Positions 23,511 through 34,655 of a DNA stretch of 64,000 nucleotides are shown here, one piece after another (position 1 is the first letter of the stretch; each line of letters begins with the position of its first letter). The position numbers were made by a program, and so were the translations under genes. A model generated the notes under the pieces. The model made no database searches and was not told where the DNA came from. It saw only the letters and a program-made list of their open reading frames with translations. The stretch comes from Zoroaster sp. YZ-2022 (taxonomy: Eukaryota > Echinodermata > Asteroidea > Forcipulatida > Zoroasteridae), in the NCBI GenBank assembly GCA_029582265.1, contig CM055816.1:39192466-39256465 (forward strand), written 5' to 3'.

Positions 23511-23738
23511 GACTTTGCTTGACATAACATCCTTAAAAACGAGTGTAAATGTACATGGCGTTTTGCAAAAGGGACTTGTCTCAACCAATTAGCAACACCC
23601 AATGCCCTCACCAGCTAAATGTCAATAATCCACCCCATCCCTCCTACCATTGTTAAGATCAGTTTATGCTCCATTTTGTTTATATAACTTTTAAGAGACT
23701 GATCTGTGTTTACATTACATCCAAATGTGGGTGCATCA

Positions 23739-24095
23739 CATAATAATAATAATAATGTATAGATTTATATAGCGCACGTATCCACCAACTAAGTGGCGCT
23801 CAAGGCGCATTATATTATTATCCCTGCTCATAAGGCTCACAAGGCTCATAAATCATTCCTGAAACCATCTCAGCTCCCTGGGGAGTATACGGCTCAATTG
23901 CTGCCATTTCTAGCGCATAGAGAGCAAACCATCTCTGCCTTCACAGGTACCCATTTAACCCCTGGGTGGAGAGAAGCAATTATGGTTAAGTGTCTTGCTC
24001 AAGGACACAGGTGTCACGGCTGGGGCTCGAACCCACACTCTGCTGCTGGCAACACCAGAACTTGAGTTCAGTGCGCTAGACCGCTCGGCCACGAC
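23739..24095 (-). mobile_element. tRNA-Leu(CAA)-derived SINE
   Basis: On the minus strand the 5' end (24095 downward) has the internal Pol III promoter: A box TGGCCGAGCGG and B box GGTTCGAGCCC. The tRNA-like fold has ACTCAAGT in the anticodon loop, as in tRNA-Leu(CAA). A body with CCTTGAGCAAGACACTTAA and CACCCAGGGGTTAAATGGG follows, typical of widespread metazoan SINEs. The element ends in an (ATT)n tail (23740-23755). Possible target duplications (TGCATC and TGCAAC) are imperfect. Transcription would be by Pol III, with mobilisation by a LINE partner. Confidence 0.8.
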
Positions 24096-24159
24096 ATGCA
24101 ACTAAATAAAAGAAAACGCCCAAGTCTTTTTACCACATGGTGTATGTTTTTTTCTTTAG

Positions 24160-24525
24160 GAAGATCAACCTGGATGCAGTCACTGGGTAAGTGGAAATGT
24201 CGGCAGAATTTGAATGTTTTTATAAATACCTTAACACACTATCTGTAAATACACGGACTGCCTAGATGCTTTCAATATTACCACAATCAAGAGACAGGAA
24301 CAAAAATGAATCCCTGATTATGATTTTCATCCAGCATGATCAACCTCGTAGTCAAAACCTGACCACATCCAATCAACAACTACAGGTACGGTAAGATATT
24401 TGATTAACATTAATGCCTTAACACACTACCTATATGTAAATTAATCCACAATTATGATTTTTGTCTAGCAGGATCAACCTCACAGTAAAATACCGACTGT
24501 ATCCAAACAACAGCAACAACTCCAG
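24160..24525 (+). CDS. Three in-phase micro-exon-like units of a duplicated cassette
   Basis: Three segments with consensus splice sites are 24160-24186 (27 nt, CTTTAG and GTAAGT), 24335-24385 (51 nt, CATCCAG and GTACGG) and 24469-24525 (57 nt, GTCTAG and GTAAGA). All are multiples of three and share a start of the form xDQP followed by Ser. Units 2 and 3 end in similar Gln-rich runs (SNQQLQ and SKQQQQLQ). Flanking intron sequence is shared too (AACACACTA and TGATTTT before the acceptors). A fourth, degenerate unit (GGCATGATCAACC) is at about 24612. They lie downstream of the recombinase-like gene on the same strand and might belong to a gene whose other exons are not seen. No protein family recognised. 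Confidence 0.4.
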
Positions 24526-24854
24526 GTAAGATAAGCCATTGACATTAATGCATTAGGAACAAAATCCTGATAGATAGGAACAAAATCCTGAGTATTTTAG
24601 TCTGGCATGATCAACCTTGCAGTTATAAAGGGGGGGGGGGGTTGAATGCACTACGGACAATACAGAGGGTCTAAAGCATTTTCTGTATTTAATATTTCCA
24701 TTTTTGTGGTAGGATTTTGAAGAAAAAAAAATTATATAATGAGAGAACTTTAGCCATTTTTAAACAAACTAAAAAATATAACTTTTAAGAGACTGATCTG
24801 TTTAAATTACATCCAAATGTGGGTGCATCCCCTTATGGAAAACTCCCATGGGTT

Positions 24855-25465
24855 TCCCCTTGGGACCCCATAGGAAACCCATGGGGTCCCATGGGTATTT
24901 ATGGGAAAGCCCCATGGTGAACACCATGGTGGCCCATGTGAACACCATGTGAACACCATGGTGGTCCATGTGGACACCATGGTGGCCAATATGGACACCA
25001 CGGTGACACCACAGTGGCCCATGTGGACATCACAGTGGCTCATGTAGACACCACGGTGGCCCATGTGGACACCATGATGACCCCATGTGGACACCAAGGT
25101 GGTCCAAGTAAACACCATGTTGGCCCATGTAAACACCAAGATGGCCCAAGTAAACACCATGGTAGCCCATGTAAACACCATTTGGGATGAAGTGAACACC
25201 ATGGTGGCCTCTGTAAACACCATGATAGCCCATGTGAACACCACGATGGACCACACATAATAGACGAAGTACACACCATGGTGGCCTATGTGAACACCAT
25301 GGTGGCCCATGTAAACACCATAATGTATGAAGTGAACACCATGAAGGCCAAACTGAACACCATGACGGCCCATGTGAACATCATGGTGGTTTGCAAACAC
25401 CATGATGAACCACGTGAACCCCATGGTGGTCCATGTGAGTTTATGGAAGCCCATGCTGGACATGA
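24855..25465. repeat. 21-bp minisatellite (GTGAACACCATGGTGGCCCAT type)
   Basis: Degenerate units of 21 bp, each containing ACACCATG or a close variant followed by GTGGCCCA, run for ~600 bp. Because the period is a multiple of three, the minus strand reads as a 221-codon frame of seven-residue units (for example MVFTWAT). The composition of that frame is dictated by the repeat, and no start context or flanking coding sequence supports a gene. Copy B of the large repeat begins right after it. Confidence 0.85.
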
Positions 25466-25490
25466 AACACACTGTTGGGACTACATGTAT

Positions 25491-28400
25491 GTACAGTTGC
25501 GATCAAAGTAAGTAGACTGTCTCGATAAACTCCACGCGATAAATATGGCCTTATCGCGATAACTTTATCGCGATAAGATTATCGCGATAAACAGGTTTTA
25601 CGCAATAAGTATAAATAGCCGTCGGTAACATGTCACTATAAATATCGCGGTAAGATTATCGCGATAAAGCATATTCTCCACGCGATAAGATTATCGCGAT
25701 AAAGCATATTCTCCACGCGATAAGATTATCGCGATAAAGCATCATCCTCCACGCGAGAGTTTTTCGAGAAAACATGAGAATTAACGTTGCCTATTTTCAC
25801 GGCGCCGAGCCTATAATGATAATGCGCACGTGTACATACATGTACTGCATAGCGGCGGCGGCACGGGTAGATCCTCCCATGCTGCCATAAACAAACTGAA
25901 TCGATCAGGGTTTTCACTAAAATATTAAAAATACAAACACTCGTCAAATATATCTGACAAATTCACAAGTATTAAGTTAATAACTTGTTAATATATTTAT
26001 TGTCTTAATTTGGACCATCCGTTCGTGCAAGCCTTCAGAAACCAGAAATCCAGGTAGATCCGATCACGTGTAGTGGTGTTTTTGTTAACGTTCCTCGTGT
26101 CCCAAACCCTCCATGCCCAAACTGAATCGATCGGTGTTTTCACTAAATTATTAAAAATACACAAACTCGTCAAATAATTCTGCAAAATTCACATGTATTA
26201 AATTATTAACTTGTTAATAGATTTGTTGTCTTAATTTGGATCATTTTGTTAGTTGGAGCCTTCAGAAAGCCGAAATCCAAACCAATCCGAAGACGCGTAG
26301 TGACGATTTTTGAGAATTTTTCCTCCCAGCCGTATGTTCGGCTCTAGCCGTATGCCCAGCCTCAAGCTTAAAATTCTCCACGCGATAGTCTTATTGTGAT
26401 AATTATACGGTAAAATGCCATCCTCCACGCGAGAGTTTCTGGAGAAAACGTGAGAATGGACGTTGTTTATTTTCACCGCGCCGGCCGGCCGGCCGCCGAG
26501 GCCCTGCTTCGCTTCTGTAATTCCATAATGCGCATGATGTACGTGTATTGTACATGTACATGTATACTCTGTACATAATGTACATAGCTTGCGAGCGGCG
26601 GCACGGGTAGTCACAGTCACAGTCATTATAAACAAATTGAATCGATCGGGGTTTTCACTAAACTATTAAAAATACAAAAACTTGTCAAATATTTCTGACA
26701 AATTCACAAGTATTCAATTAATAACTTGTTATAGATATGTTGACATAATTTGAATAAATTTGTTAGTTGAAGCCTTCAGAGACTCTAAATGCAAATCGAT
26801 CCGATTTCGTGTAAAATATTACAAATACAAATACTTGTCAAATAATTCAGAAAAAATCACAAGTATAACATTAATAACTTGTTAATAGTTTTGTTGTCTT
26901 AATTTGGATCAATATGTTAGTTAGAACCTTCAGAAATCCAAAACCTAAATCGATCCGAGGTATGTAGTAGAGAATTTTTCCTCCCAGCCGTATGCTCGGC
27001 CGAGTGTTTTCACTCAATTATTAAAAAATACAAACACCCGTCAAATAATTCTGGTAAAATTCACAAGTTTTATATTAATAGCTCATTCCTATTAATTTTG
27101 ATCAATTTTTGAGTGGGAGCCTTCATAAAGCCGAAATCCAAACCAATCCGAAAACGTGTGGTAGTGATTTTTGAGAATTTTTCATCCCAGCCGTATGCGC
27201 TATGCCCAGCCGGCCCTAGCCGTATGCCCAGCCGGCCTAAAGCTTAAAATTCTCCACGCGATAAACTATGCGGTAAATTTACCATCCTCCACGCGAGAGT
27301 TTCTGGACAAAACGCGAGAAAGGATGTCGCTTATTTTCACTGCGCCTTCGCGCTCGAGCCCATGCCTACTGCATGCATGTCAGCTATATACGTTGCTAGT
27401 GACGGTGGTGGGGGTGAGCCAGAAATTTCCATGAATTCATCATTTCCCCGTTATATAATACCCGCTCTATCAAAATTAGTTGTTATATAATTATGACATG
27501 AAGTTTAACGTTAATACTTTCTCTGTGTGTGATGCTACGGTGCGTTGCTTTCCGTGACCTGCTCTGAACTGTCGAACTTTGAACTGTACCCTTAACATTG
27601 TCGTCGGCATGACATTTGCTGACGTCTGGAACATTATTTAATGTAAAAAACATGGATAATATGATCCAATAAAAACATGTTCGGAAAATGCCGTCAAAGG
27701 GTCGAGTTGTCACAAGGGTCGAGTTATCTCTTGAGTCGAGTTGTCTTATGAACGATCTGATCATGTCCTAAAAACTGTACATGTATGTAAAAACGTACAC
27801 AAAGCATGCAGTTTATTAATATTTGCTAAACAATGTCACAAACTGAAATATCGGGGTTTTCACTATAATGTTAATAAATTTGTTATCTTAATTTGGATCA
27901 TTCTGTTAGTGGGAGCCTTCACTCCTTAGAAACCTGGAATCCAAACCGATCCGAAGACATCTGACGTTAGTGTTTTTTTTAGAATCTTCCTCCCAGCCGA
28001 TCCGATCGAGGGTTAAAAAAAATAAAATACAAAAAATACAAACACTCGTGTATTAAATTAATAATTTGTTGTCTTAATTTGGGTCTGTCTGTCCGTATTT
28101 TGTAGTACTCTCTGACATGTATCTGTTTTCCTTTGATCTGGGCCAGGTTTATTAATGTACACTGCATATTGTAATTCGTATACGTGTACACGACATGTAT
28201 TTTATGGAAGATTTTTATCACATTTTGTAACCATTCATACCATGAAGTGAATATATATGTAAATGTAAAATGTGTTAATTGTATAACTTAAAACCTTCAA
28301 GTAAAGGTACAACAAATAATTGTGTTTGAACTTAGTCCTGACCAACTTGAAACCCCTTGAATAGTATGCACAAAGCCTGTCTGCTGTACATGTATCCTTT

Positions 28401-29098
28401 AGGATATAGACATGGGACCAGTCTACAGTCTAAAGGGTAATATTTCACATAAAGATATCAACTTTATAAACAGTGAGCTTTTAAATTGAAACGAAACAAT
28501 TTTGTTGTTGCTCTTTAACAATCCTGCTGAGTCCCTTTAGCCATATATTAATTGCTGTATTTACAGTTGCATGTACTTGCTCACCAGAAACATGCCCCAC
28601 AGAAACATACAACTGTACGAATAAGCCGTGTTAAAAAATTTACTTTGAAAGAGGTCGATGGTCTAGTGCGAAACTACATTTAATAATTTGAATTAATTTG
28701 CTTAATCAGGCATGCTGCCATGATGGAGCCTTATTTAAATTTTTTTAATATTGTAGTCAACCATTTATTGCAGTTACAGAGAGAGGGGAATAGTTGTTCT
28801 GTGCTACTTAAACATGTTTTAAACACAAACATATATTAACAATAAGTTTCTGTTCATGCCACACTATATGGAGGTCGAAAAGTGGACATCTGCTTTTCAG
28901 CTTTCTAAATAATGAAAAAGCAGCTTAAACGTTGTTAGCTAGTGCATTTTTCTACTTTTCTTCCACCTAAAAAGGAGATTGAACATTTTAGTAATATCTA
29001 TTTTTCTACTTTTCTGCTTTTCAGTTTCACGAAAAGCAGATTTTACTTTTTCACCTTTACTGGCGGTCAAAAAGTGGACATCTGCTTTTCTGGTTTCC
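25491..29098 (+). mobile_element. Copy B of the TACAGTTGCGATC repeat family
   Basis: Starts TACAGTTGCGATCAAAGTAA and carries the same six TTATCGCGATAA palindromes (25550-25740), the same repeated TTTTCACTAAA-type modules and the GGGTCGAGTTGTC cluster (27709-27745) as copy A. It lacks the LINE, giving an empty-site allele at about 28560. Copies differ by scattered substitutions and several deletions of 10-110 bp (for example near 26816 and 27590). Both copies share the tail with GTCAAAAAGTGGACATCTGC. No intact gene is contained; short frames inside are not conserved between the copies. Confidence 0.75.
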
Positions 29099-29100
29099 TA

Positions 29101-29240
29101 CCACACCCCAAGCACTCTCAAGCCAACTTTCACCCAGATCAAGCTGTTCCCAAGCAAACTCTCAATAAAGTAGAGCCTATTCCCAAATCCAGTCAAGTCA
29201 TTTCAAGCTATTGTCTACCCAAATCAAGCTGAATACTGCA
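29101..29240 (+). repeat. Dispersed repeat, copy 1 (second at 32155-32277)
   Basis: AGCCAACTTTCACCCAG, AAGCAAACTCTCAATAAAGT and CAAGCTATTGTCTACCCAAA occur in the same order at 29120-29230 and at 32161-32272, nearly identical. The sequence directly before the second copy is CAGGTTTCTGTTCAAGCC, which also occurs in copy A near 19515. The 105-bp tandem array lies between the two copies. Confidence 0.7.
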
Positions 29241-30770
29241 TGAAGTCAAGCCATGACATTTAGCGGCAACGAGTACCCATGTAGTGCCGAGCCAAGACCA
29301 TCAGCATACAACAAAACCCAATGGTCCTTTTCAGGACCACCACAATTGTTAAAAAGAGGTTTATTTTCATGTCTGAAGAAAAAAAGAGAAAGAGAAAGTC
29401 CATACCAATCAAACCTTAATATTTAATCTTTAATCAGTGGTTAGATCAAAAAAATAATTTCACATTTCTGGAATTTTCCAAAGTGTGTGTCCCCCCTTTT
29501 ATGGCAATGTGCATTTAAATGAAAATGTATGTTTGTTTAAAGATATTTCACTTTGATTAAATACATATACCAGAAATGATAATATATTCTTTAGATATTC
29601 CCTGTCCAAAAATGTTAAGCGACATTCATATTTAATAGTATCATGGTATGACACAAACCAGTTTTATTCAACAAAGTGTATGGTATTTACCAGCATATTG
29701 GGGGGGGGGGGGGCACTCGACATCTCCACATCATATACATGTAGATAGAACATAGTGTGGGTTCTGTGAACTCAAGTCGGAAGAATTTTCCGGGTGACAA
29801 ACGTTCTGGGGGAGGGGGCCACCCTTCCCTTTAAAATATTTGGGTACACATAATAAATGTTAACTAAAAACAAAACAAAGTCAGGTTGAGTGGCATTTCA
29901 AGCTTTGCAAGACGGAATAATTACAGTAGGAGTAAGGTTTGTCACAATCGCTAGAAAGTTTTAAGTGTTGGTTCTGATTTACACAAGATTGTTAGGGTAT
30001 ACCCATCGAAACATTTAGTTATCTACCAGTTCACCTCATAACTCACAATTATAACATAACCCTTTTATGAGTGTGTTACATGGTTTTAACGCAACTGCTG
30101 ATGAACAATTGAGAGGACAGCTAACAATTAGTGTACACTTCATTGGAGTTCTCATGTATATTTTATTTACTTGAAAGATTGTTACTTGCCTACATGGATT
30201 TACCAAAACTGTTTATGAAAGATAAGCCGCACTCATTTAATTCAATGACAATGCAAATAGAAACACGATCACAATAAAATTAATAGATAAGCTTTTAAGA
30301 TGGTAATGTTTTGTATATATAAACACAAACAATTACTGTGTAATTTCATGAAATAGTATATTCAAAACATGTTATGACAATGTGAAGGGAACAGTATACT
30401 AGTTAAAGTAATGCCAGATTATTTCCCCCTCATAAAGATCCAGACAAGACGTAATTAATTTAATTAATGTTCAATTACAGATGCTACTTATTTTGTAAAA
30501 ATTAAAATCTTCCCAAGCTCACATACATATAGCATAAACAATTTCATTGAAAAAAAAAAAAAAACTAATGGAAGAAATTTGATGGCAGTGTGACTATGTA
30601 AACAAAATGAAATGGCATTTGAGATGCGCTGTTTAAAAGATTCTCCAGAAAATGTGTACAAACCCAATTGAAACATGAACTGGAAATGTCCTACACAAAA
30701 GCAAATGAGAGGTTCAATCACTATCAGAGCTGGCTTTCAACAAGGCATCTGCATGTTGTTCTGGTTTAAA
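29241..30770. other. No gene recognised
   Basis: AT-rich sequence with a G12 run (29701-29712) and an A14 run near 30550. No repeat structure or supported coding region. Confidence 0.45.
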
Positions 30771-31835
30771 ATTAAGATGGTGGACAGCATTGTTACTGAT
30801 GTAATTAGTATCGCCACTCAAGTCACAGCAGACAAAGATTTAGAATTTTCAAGTTCACGCATTTTCATAACAAAAATTAAGATGGTGGACAGCATCGTTA
30901 CTGATGTAATTAGTATTGCCACATGTCACGGCAGACAAAGATTTAGATTTTTCAAGTTCAGGCATTTTCCTTACAAAAATTAAGATGGTGGACAGCATCG
31001 TTACTGATGTAATTAGTATCGCCACTGAAGTTACAGTGCAGTCAAAGATTTAGATTTTTCAAGTTCTGGCATTTTCCTTACAAAAATTAAGATGGTGGAC
31101 AGCATCGTTACTGATGTAATTAGTATCACCACTGAAGTCACAGCAGTCAAAGATTTAGATTTTTCAAGTACAGGCATTTTCATAACAAAAATTAAGATGG
31201 TGGACAGCATTGTTACTGATGTAATTAGTATTGCCACTGATGTCACGGCAGACAAAGATTTAGATTTTTCAAGTTCACGCATTTTCATAACAAAAATTAA
31301 GATGGTGGACAGCATCGTTACTGATGTAATTAGTATTGCCACTGATGTCACGGCAGTCAAAGATTTAGATTTTTCAAGTTCAGGCATTTTCCTTACAAAA
31401 ATTAAGATGGTGGACAGCATCGTTACTGATGTAATTAGTATCGCCACTCAAGTCACAGCAGACAAAGATTTAGAATTTTCAAGTTCACGCATTTTCATAA
31501 CAAAAATTAAGATGGTGGACAGCATCGTTACTGATGTAATTAGTATTGCCACTGATGTCACGGCAGTCAAAGATTTAGATTTTTCAAGTTCAGGCATTTT
31601 CCTTACAAAAATTAAGATGGTGGACAGCATCGTTACTGATGTAATTAGTATCACCACTGAAGTCACAGAAGACAAAGATTTACATTTTTCAAGTTCAGGC
31701 ATTTTCCTTACAAAAATTAAGATGGTGGACAGCATCGTTACTTATGTAATTAGGATCGCCACTGATGTCACAGCAGTCAAAGATATAGATTTTTCAAGTT
31801 CAGGCATTTTCATAACAAAAATTAAGATGGTGAAA
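30771..31835 (+). repeat. 105-bp tandem array, about ten units
   Basis: Units begin ATTAAGATGGTGGACAGCAT at 30771, 30876, 30979, 31086, 31191, 31296, 31401, 31506, 31611, 31716 and a partial at 31821. Spacing is 105 bp except for 103 and 107 in the third and fourth intervals, which cancel. As 105 is 35 codons, both strands stay open: a 255-codon frame on the plus strand (31092-31859) and frames of 138 and 95 codons on the minus strand. Plus-strand units read KMVDSIVTDVISIATDVTA and then a DLDFSSS block. Many differences between units are at codon third positions or conservative. No signal peptide, promoter or splice context was found. Confidence 0.9.
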
Positions 31836-32154
31836 CCTAAAATAAATATGCAATATTAAAATTGATTTTTAAAGTATATACATTTAAGAAATGATTATTA
31901 GTTAAAAACTGTGTACATGGGTGATGTACATTTGTGCATGTACACTGTTCGGTTCATTTACATGCTCCCGTTTTAGTCTTTCATCTGTAAATCCGAATAA
32001 TTTATATAAAAAGTGCCTGATGTTGTATAAATCTACACAATTTAATATTAATTTATTTGCATTAATTTTCTTAAAGGTTTTTTATCTTACACAGGTTTCT
32101 GTTCAAGCCCAACTGAACGTACAAGAAATTGCTTCTCAAGTCACCACAAGCGCG

Positions 32155-32277
32155 TTTTTTAGCCAACTTTCACCCAGGTCAAGCTGTTCTCAAGCAAACT
32201 CTCAATAAAGTAGAACCCATTCCAAAATCCAGTCAAGTCATTTCAAGCTATTGTCTACCCAAATCAAGCTGAATACT
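32155..32277 (+). repeat. Dispersed repeat, copy 2 of the 29101-29240 family
   Basis: Nearly identical to 29115-29230 in the same orientation, including AACTCTCAATAAAGTAGA. The AATAAA could act as a polyadenylation signal for a plus-strand transcript, but no gene is seen upstream. Confidence 0.7.
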
Positions 32278-32399
32278 GCTTAAATATACATATTGTCTCA
32301 ATCATATCAACAAACCATGAACAGCTGATGAGTAACCATTATAGTAGATTACATGCATATGTGGTCCATACCACATACACAGACTGGTAAACACGATCT

Positions 32400-32530
32400 C
32401 TTCAGTGCATATGGAGTCGGGGAACATTTTCCGTTAAACTGACATTTTATTTTATTGTAGTCTTGTTTCTAATAGGCCTGTACATGTTTAGAGGGGACAG
32501 AGTTATAAAAAGTGAAATACCCCCCCCCCC
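32400..32530. repeat. Copy of a dispersed family shared with 52640-52990 and 54110-54310
   Basis: CTTCAGTGCATATGGAGTCGG followed by TTAAACTGACA, then TCTTGTTTCTAATAGGCCTG and TACA. The same blocks are on the opposite strand near 54160-54310 and, split by a MITE, at 52640-52960. Ends in a C12 run at 32521-32532. Non-coding, likely an old transposon. Confidence 0.55.
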
Positions 32531-33507
32531 CCTAATCTAAAAGTGCTTTTCTAGTAATAAGCTGTGATATTACAGACAGCTGACGCACGCACGCACACGT
32601 CCACGCGCACGCGCCTATGCACAGCAATGCTTGATCTGATGATTTTGATAAACCAGCTGCTGGTATGTTCGTTAAAATAATACACCACTTGATCACATTA
32701 CGTGGTTTACATTGTATCTTTGTTTCCATTATGTCCTAATACATGATGAGTTAAAAGAATTCCGAAAAAAATTGAATTCTCCGAGTGAATAGCATCCACA
32801 GTGTCTGTACGCCATGCGTTACTGGAGGAGGCGGGCTTCAACCCTCCTACAATAAAAAAATTAAAATAAAATAAAAAATTCCCGACCCATGATCATCTCC
32901 CTCATGATATGATCCGTGACGAGAGCATACAACACATGTCTGGCTAGCTGGCAACATGTTCAGGAAGTGGGACATGCTTGCAGTGTTTGGTCAGGGCTTC
33001 AGCTGGCTGACTCGAACGTTAACGCACGCGAAATAAGCTGATCATTAACAAGCAGGAATATCGTCTCTAGCCTGGAATAACTGCAACCCCGAAGGTGAGT
33101 TAGTTTAGTGTATTATTAAATAAACCACGTCACAGTACAATTATGCACCATGTTTGACTGGGCAAAATTGTTTCTTAAACCCCCCCCCCCCCCCCCAACA
33201 TACACACACACACACACACACACACATGGGTAAAGCGTAGCGAATGCATTTTCTTTGGGGTGGATTTTAGTTATTTTTCCTTTTACATAAACATAAACTT
33301 TGAAACTATTGATTATGCCAACAACAAAAAAGATGTTGAGTTGCACTCCACCGACCGACCCAAGGCAAAAGTGCTGAAATCTTGGGTCGGTTTTTGTTTT
33401 TGTTTTTTTCCCCCGTCATTCATAGGCCTTTTTATTAATGATTGTATAAAACATAATACGTTTGATTTGTGAAATTTTCCACTTCCGGTAAATTTACCGG
33501 TACCCAA
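32531..33507. other. Gene-free stretch with simple sequence
   Basis: Contains an alternating purine/pyrimidine run at 32585-32615 (ACGCACGCACGCACACG and on), a C17 run at 33180-33196 and a (CA)n run at 33203-33226. No coding region supported. Confidence 0.5.
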
Positions 33508-33750
33508 GACTCAATCTACTTGTTTTCAAATCGAATGGCCCTGGCCCTCACATGGTGCACTGCCTTCGCACACACTGTGTGCCAACGATTGCGACTCAAA
33601 TCTACACGTTTTTCAATCGAATGGCCCCTCACATGTTTTCCACTGGTTTCGCGCACTGTTTTGTATATCAACGATTGCGACTCGACCTACACGTTTTCAA
33701 ATCGAATGGCCACTCACATGTTACATGTTGAGCATTGCACGCAATATGGA
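33508..33750 (+). repeat. Three tandem units of ~85 bp
   Basis: GACTC begins units at 33508, 33593 and 33679, each followed by a TCTAC or CCTAC block, a TTTTCAAATCGAATGGCC-like block and CTCACATG, and ending with CAACGATTGC. Non-coding. The following 33770-34120 has diverged GGGTATCCGGATACCCG-type inverted words bracketing AT-rich DNA, probably an old inverted-repeat element. Confidence 0.65.
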
Positions 33751-34608
33751 TGAATTTGCTGTGCCGGGTATCCGGATACCCGACCGAAACGGTCATTACC
33801 CGGTTCCATTTTTCGGTTACAATTACCCGTAAACGACTTAAAAAAATTCGGACTTAACATTTGAGCGGTGCAAACAGAAATCTGTGACGCTTGAACAATG
33901 TAATGTTTACACTTTTACAGACAATTATCTTTAAATTCAAGAGATTGCACTCAATAAAGAAAAGATCGATTTAAGTATGTTATCCTCTGTATTATAAAAG
34001 TCAATTTGTTACAATTTACAGTACATGTATTTGTACACCACCGGAGGCATGTTTTCAACAAAAATGAAAACGGGTATCCGGGTATCCGAAGTTTCCTGAT
34101 TTCGGGTACCCGGTTCCAATAATATCAGAAAATGCACAGCCCTAACTGACAATCACAGCGAAAATTACAACAAAAATGCTTGGGATACTTTTATTCTGAA
34201 GCAAAATTCCTTGCTGATAGGTATACAAATTTAAAACATGGTATGTGGTTTCAGTTCCAATGCATTTCAATCTTAAAATGACAGTCAAGGAGAAAAAAAA
34301 GAGAAACAAATCCCGACCAACCGACCCCTTCAAATATTTTCACCGGAGGGCAACTCAACAATTAAAGGTTCTAGCTTGAATAAAAAGGTTTTAAATTAGG
34401 CCAATGTTATTATAGTGATTAATATCAAATAAATAACCTTTAATTTTTTTTATTAGGCCTAATTGTATTTTTTAAATTAGGCCTAGGCCTAGTATTGTCT
34501 GTTTAATTAATTCCAATTATGTATAACGTTAGCCTTGCTTTATTTAAAAATTGTTAACCTCACTATAATGACAGACATGTTATAAAACTCTCTTTTTGGA
34601 ATGTGTGT

Positions 34609-34624
34609 GGCTCTGAAAAGAGCC
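34609..34624 (-). terminator. Histone-type mRNA 3' stem-loop after the Tc1 transposase
   Basis: On the minus strand the sequence is GGCTCTTTTCAGAGCC, the canonical 16-nt stem-loop bound by SLBP at the end of replication-dependent histone mRNAs (6-bp stem, 4-nt UUUC loop). It begins 31 nt after the transposase TAA, the usual spacing for histone genes. It is followed by ACACA, a good cleavage context, and then by CCAAAAAGAGAG, a purine-rich block at the distance and composition of the histone downstream element that pairs with U7 snRNA. No AATAAA precedes it within the short 3' UTR. Confidence 0.8.
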
Positions 34625-34655
34625 GGTGGTTTTTGGTAGCTCTCTGCCTGTCTAG

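Noticed and set aside
24807..25472. 221-codon frame on the minus strand
   Set aside because: Produced by the 21-bp minisatellite period; no flanking coding sequence, splice sites or promoter.
28942..29232. 96-codon frame in copy B, similar to one at 19613 in copy A
   Set aside because: The shared part is within the repeat tail, is Phe/Thr-rich from simple sequence, and has no domain or conserved ending.
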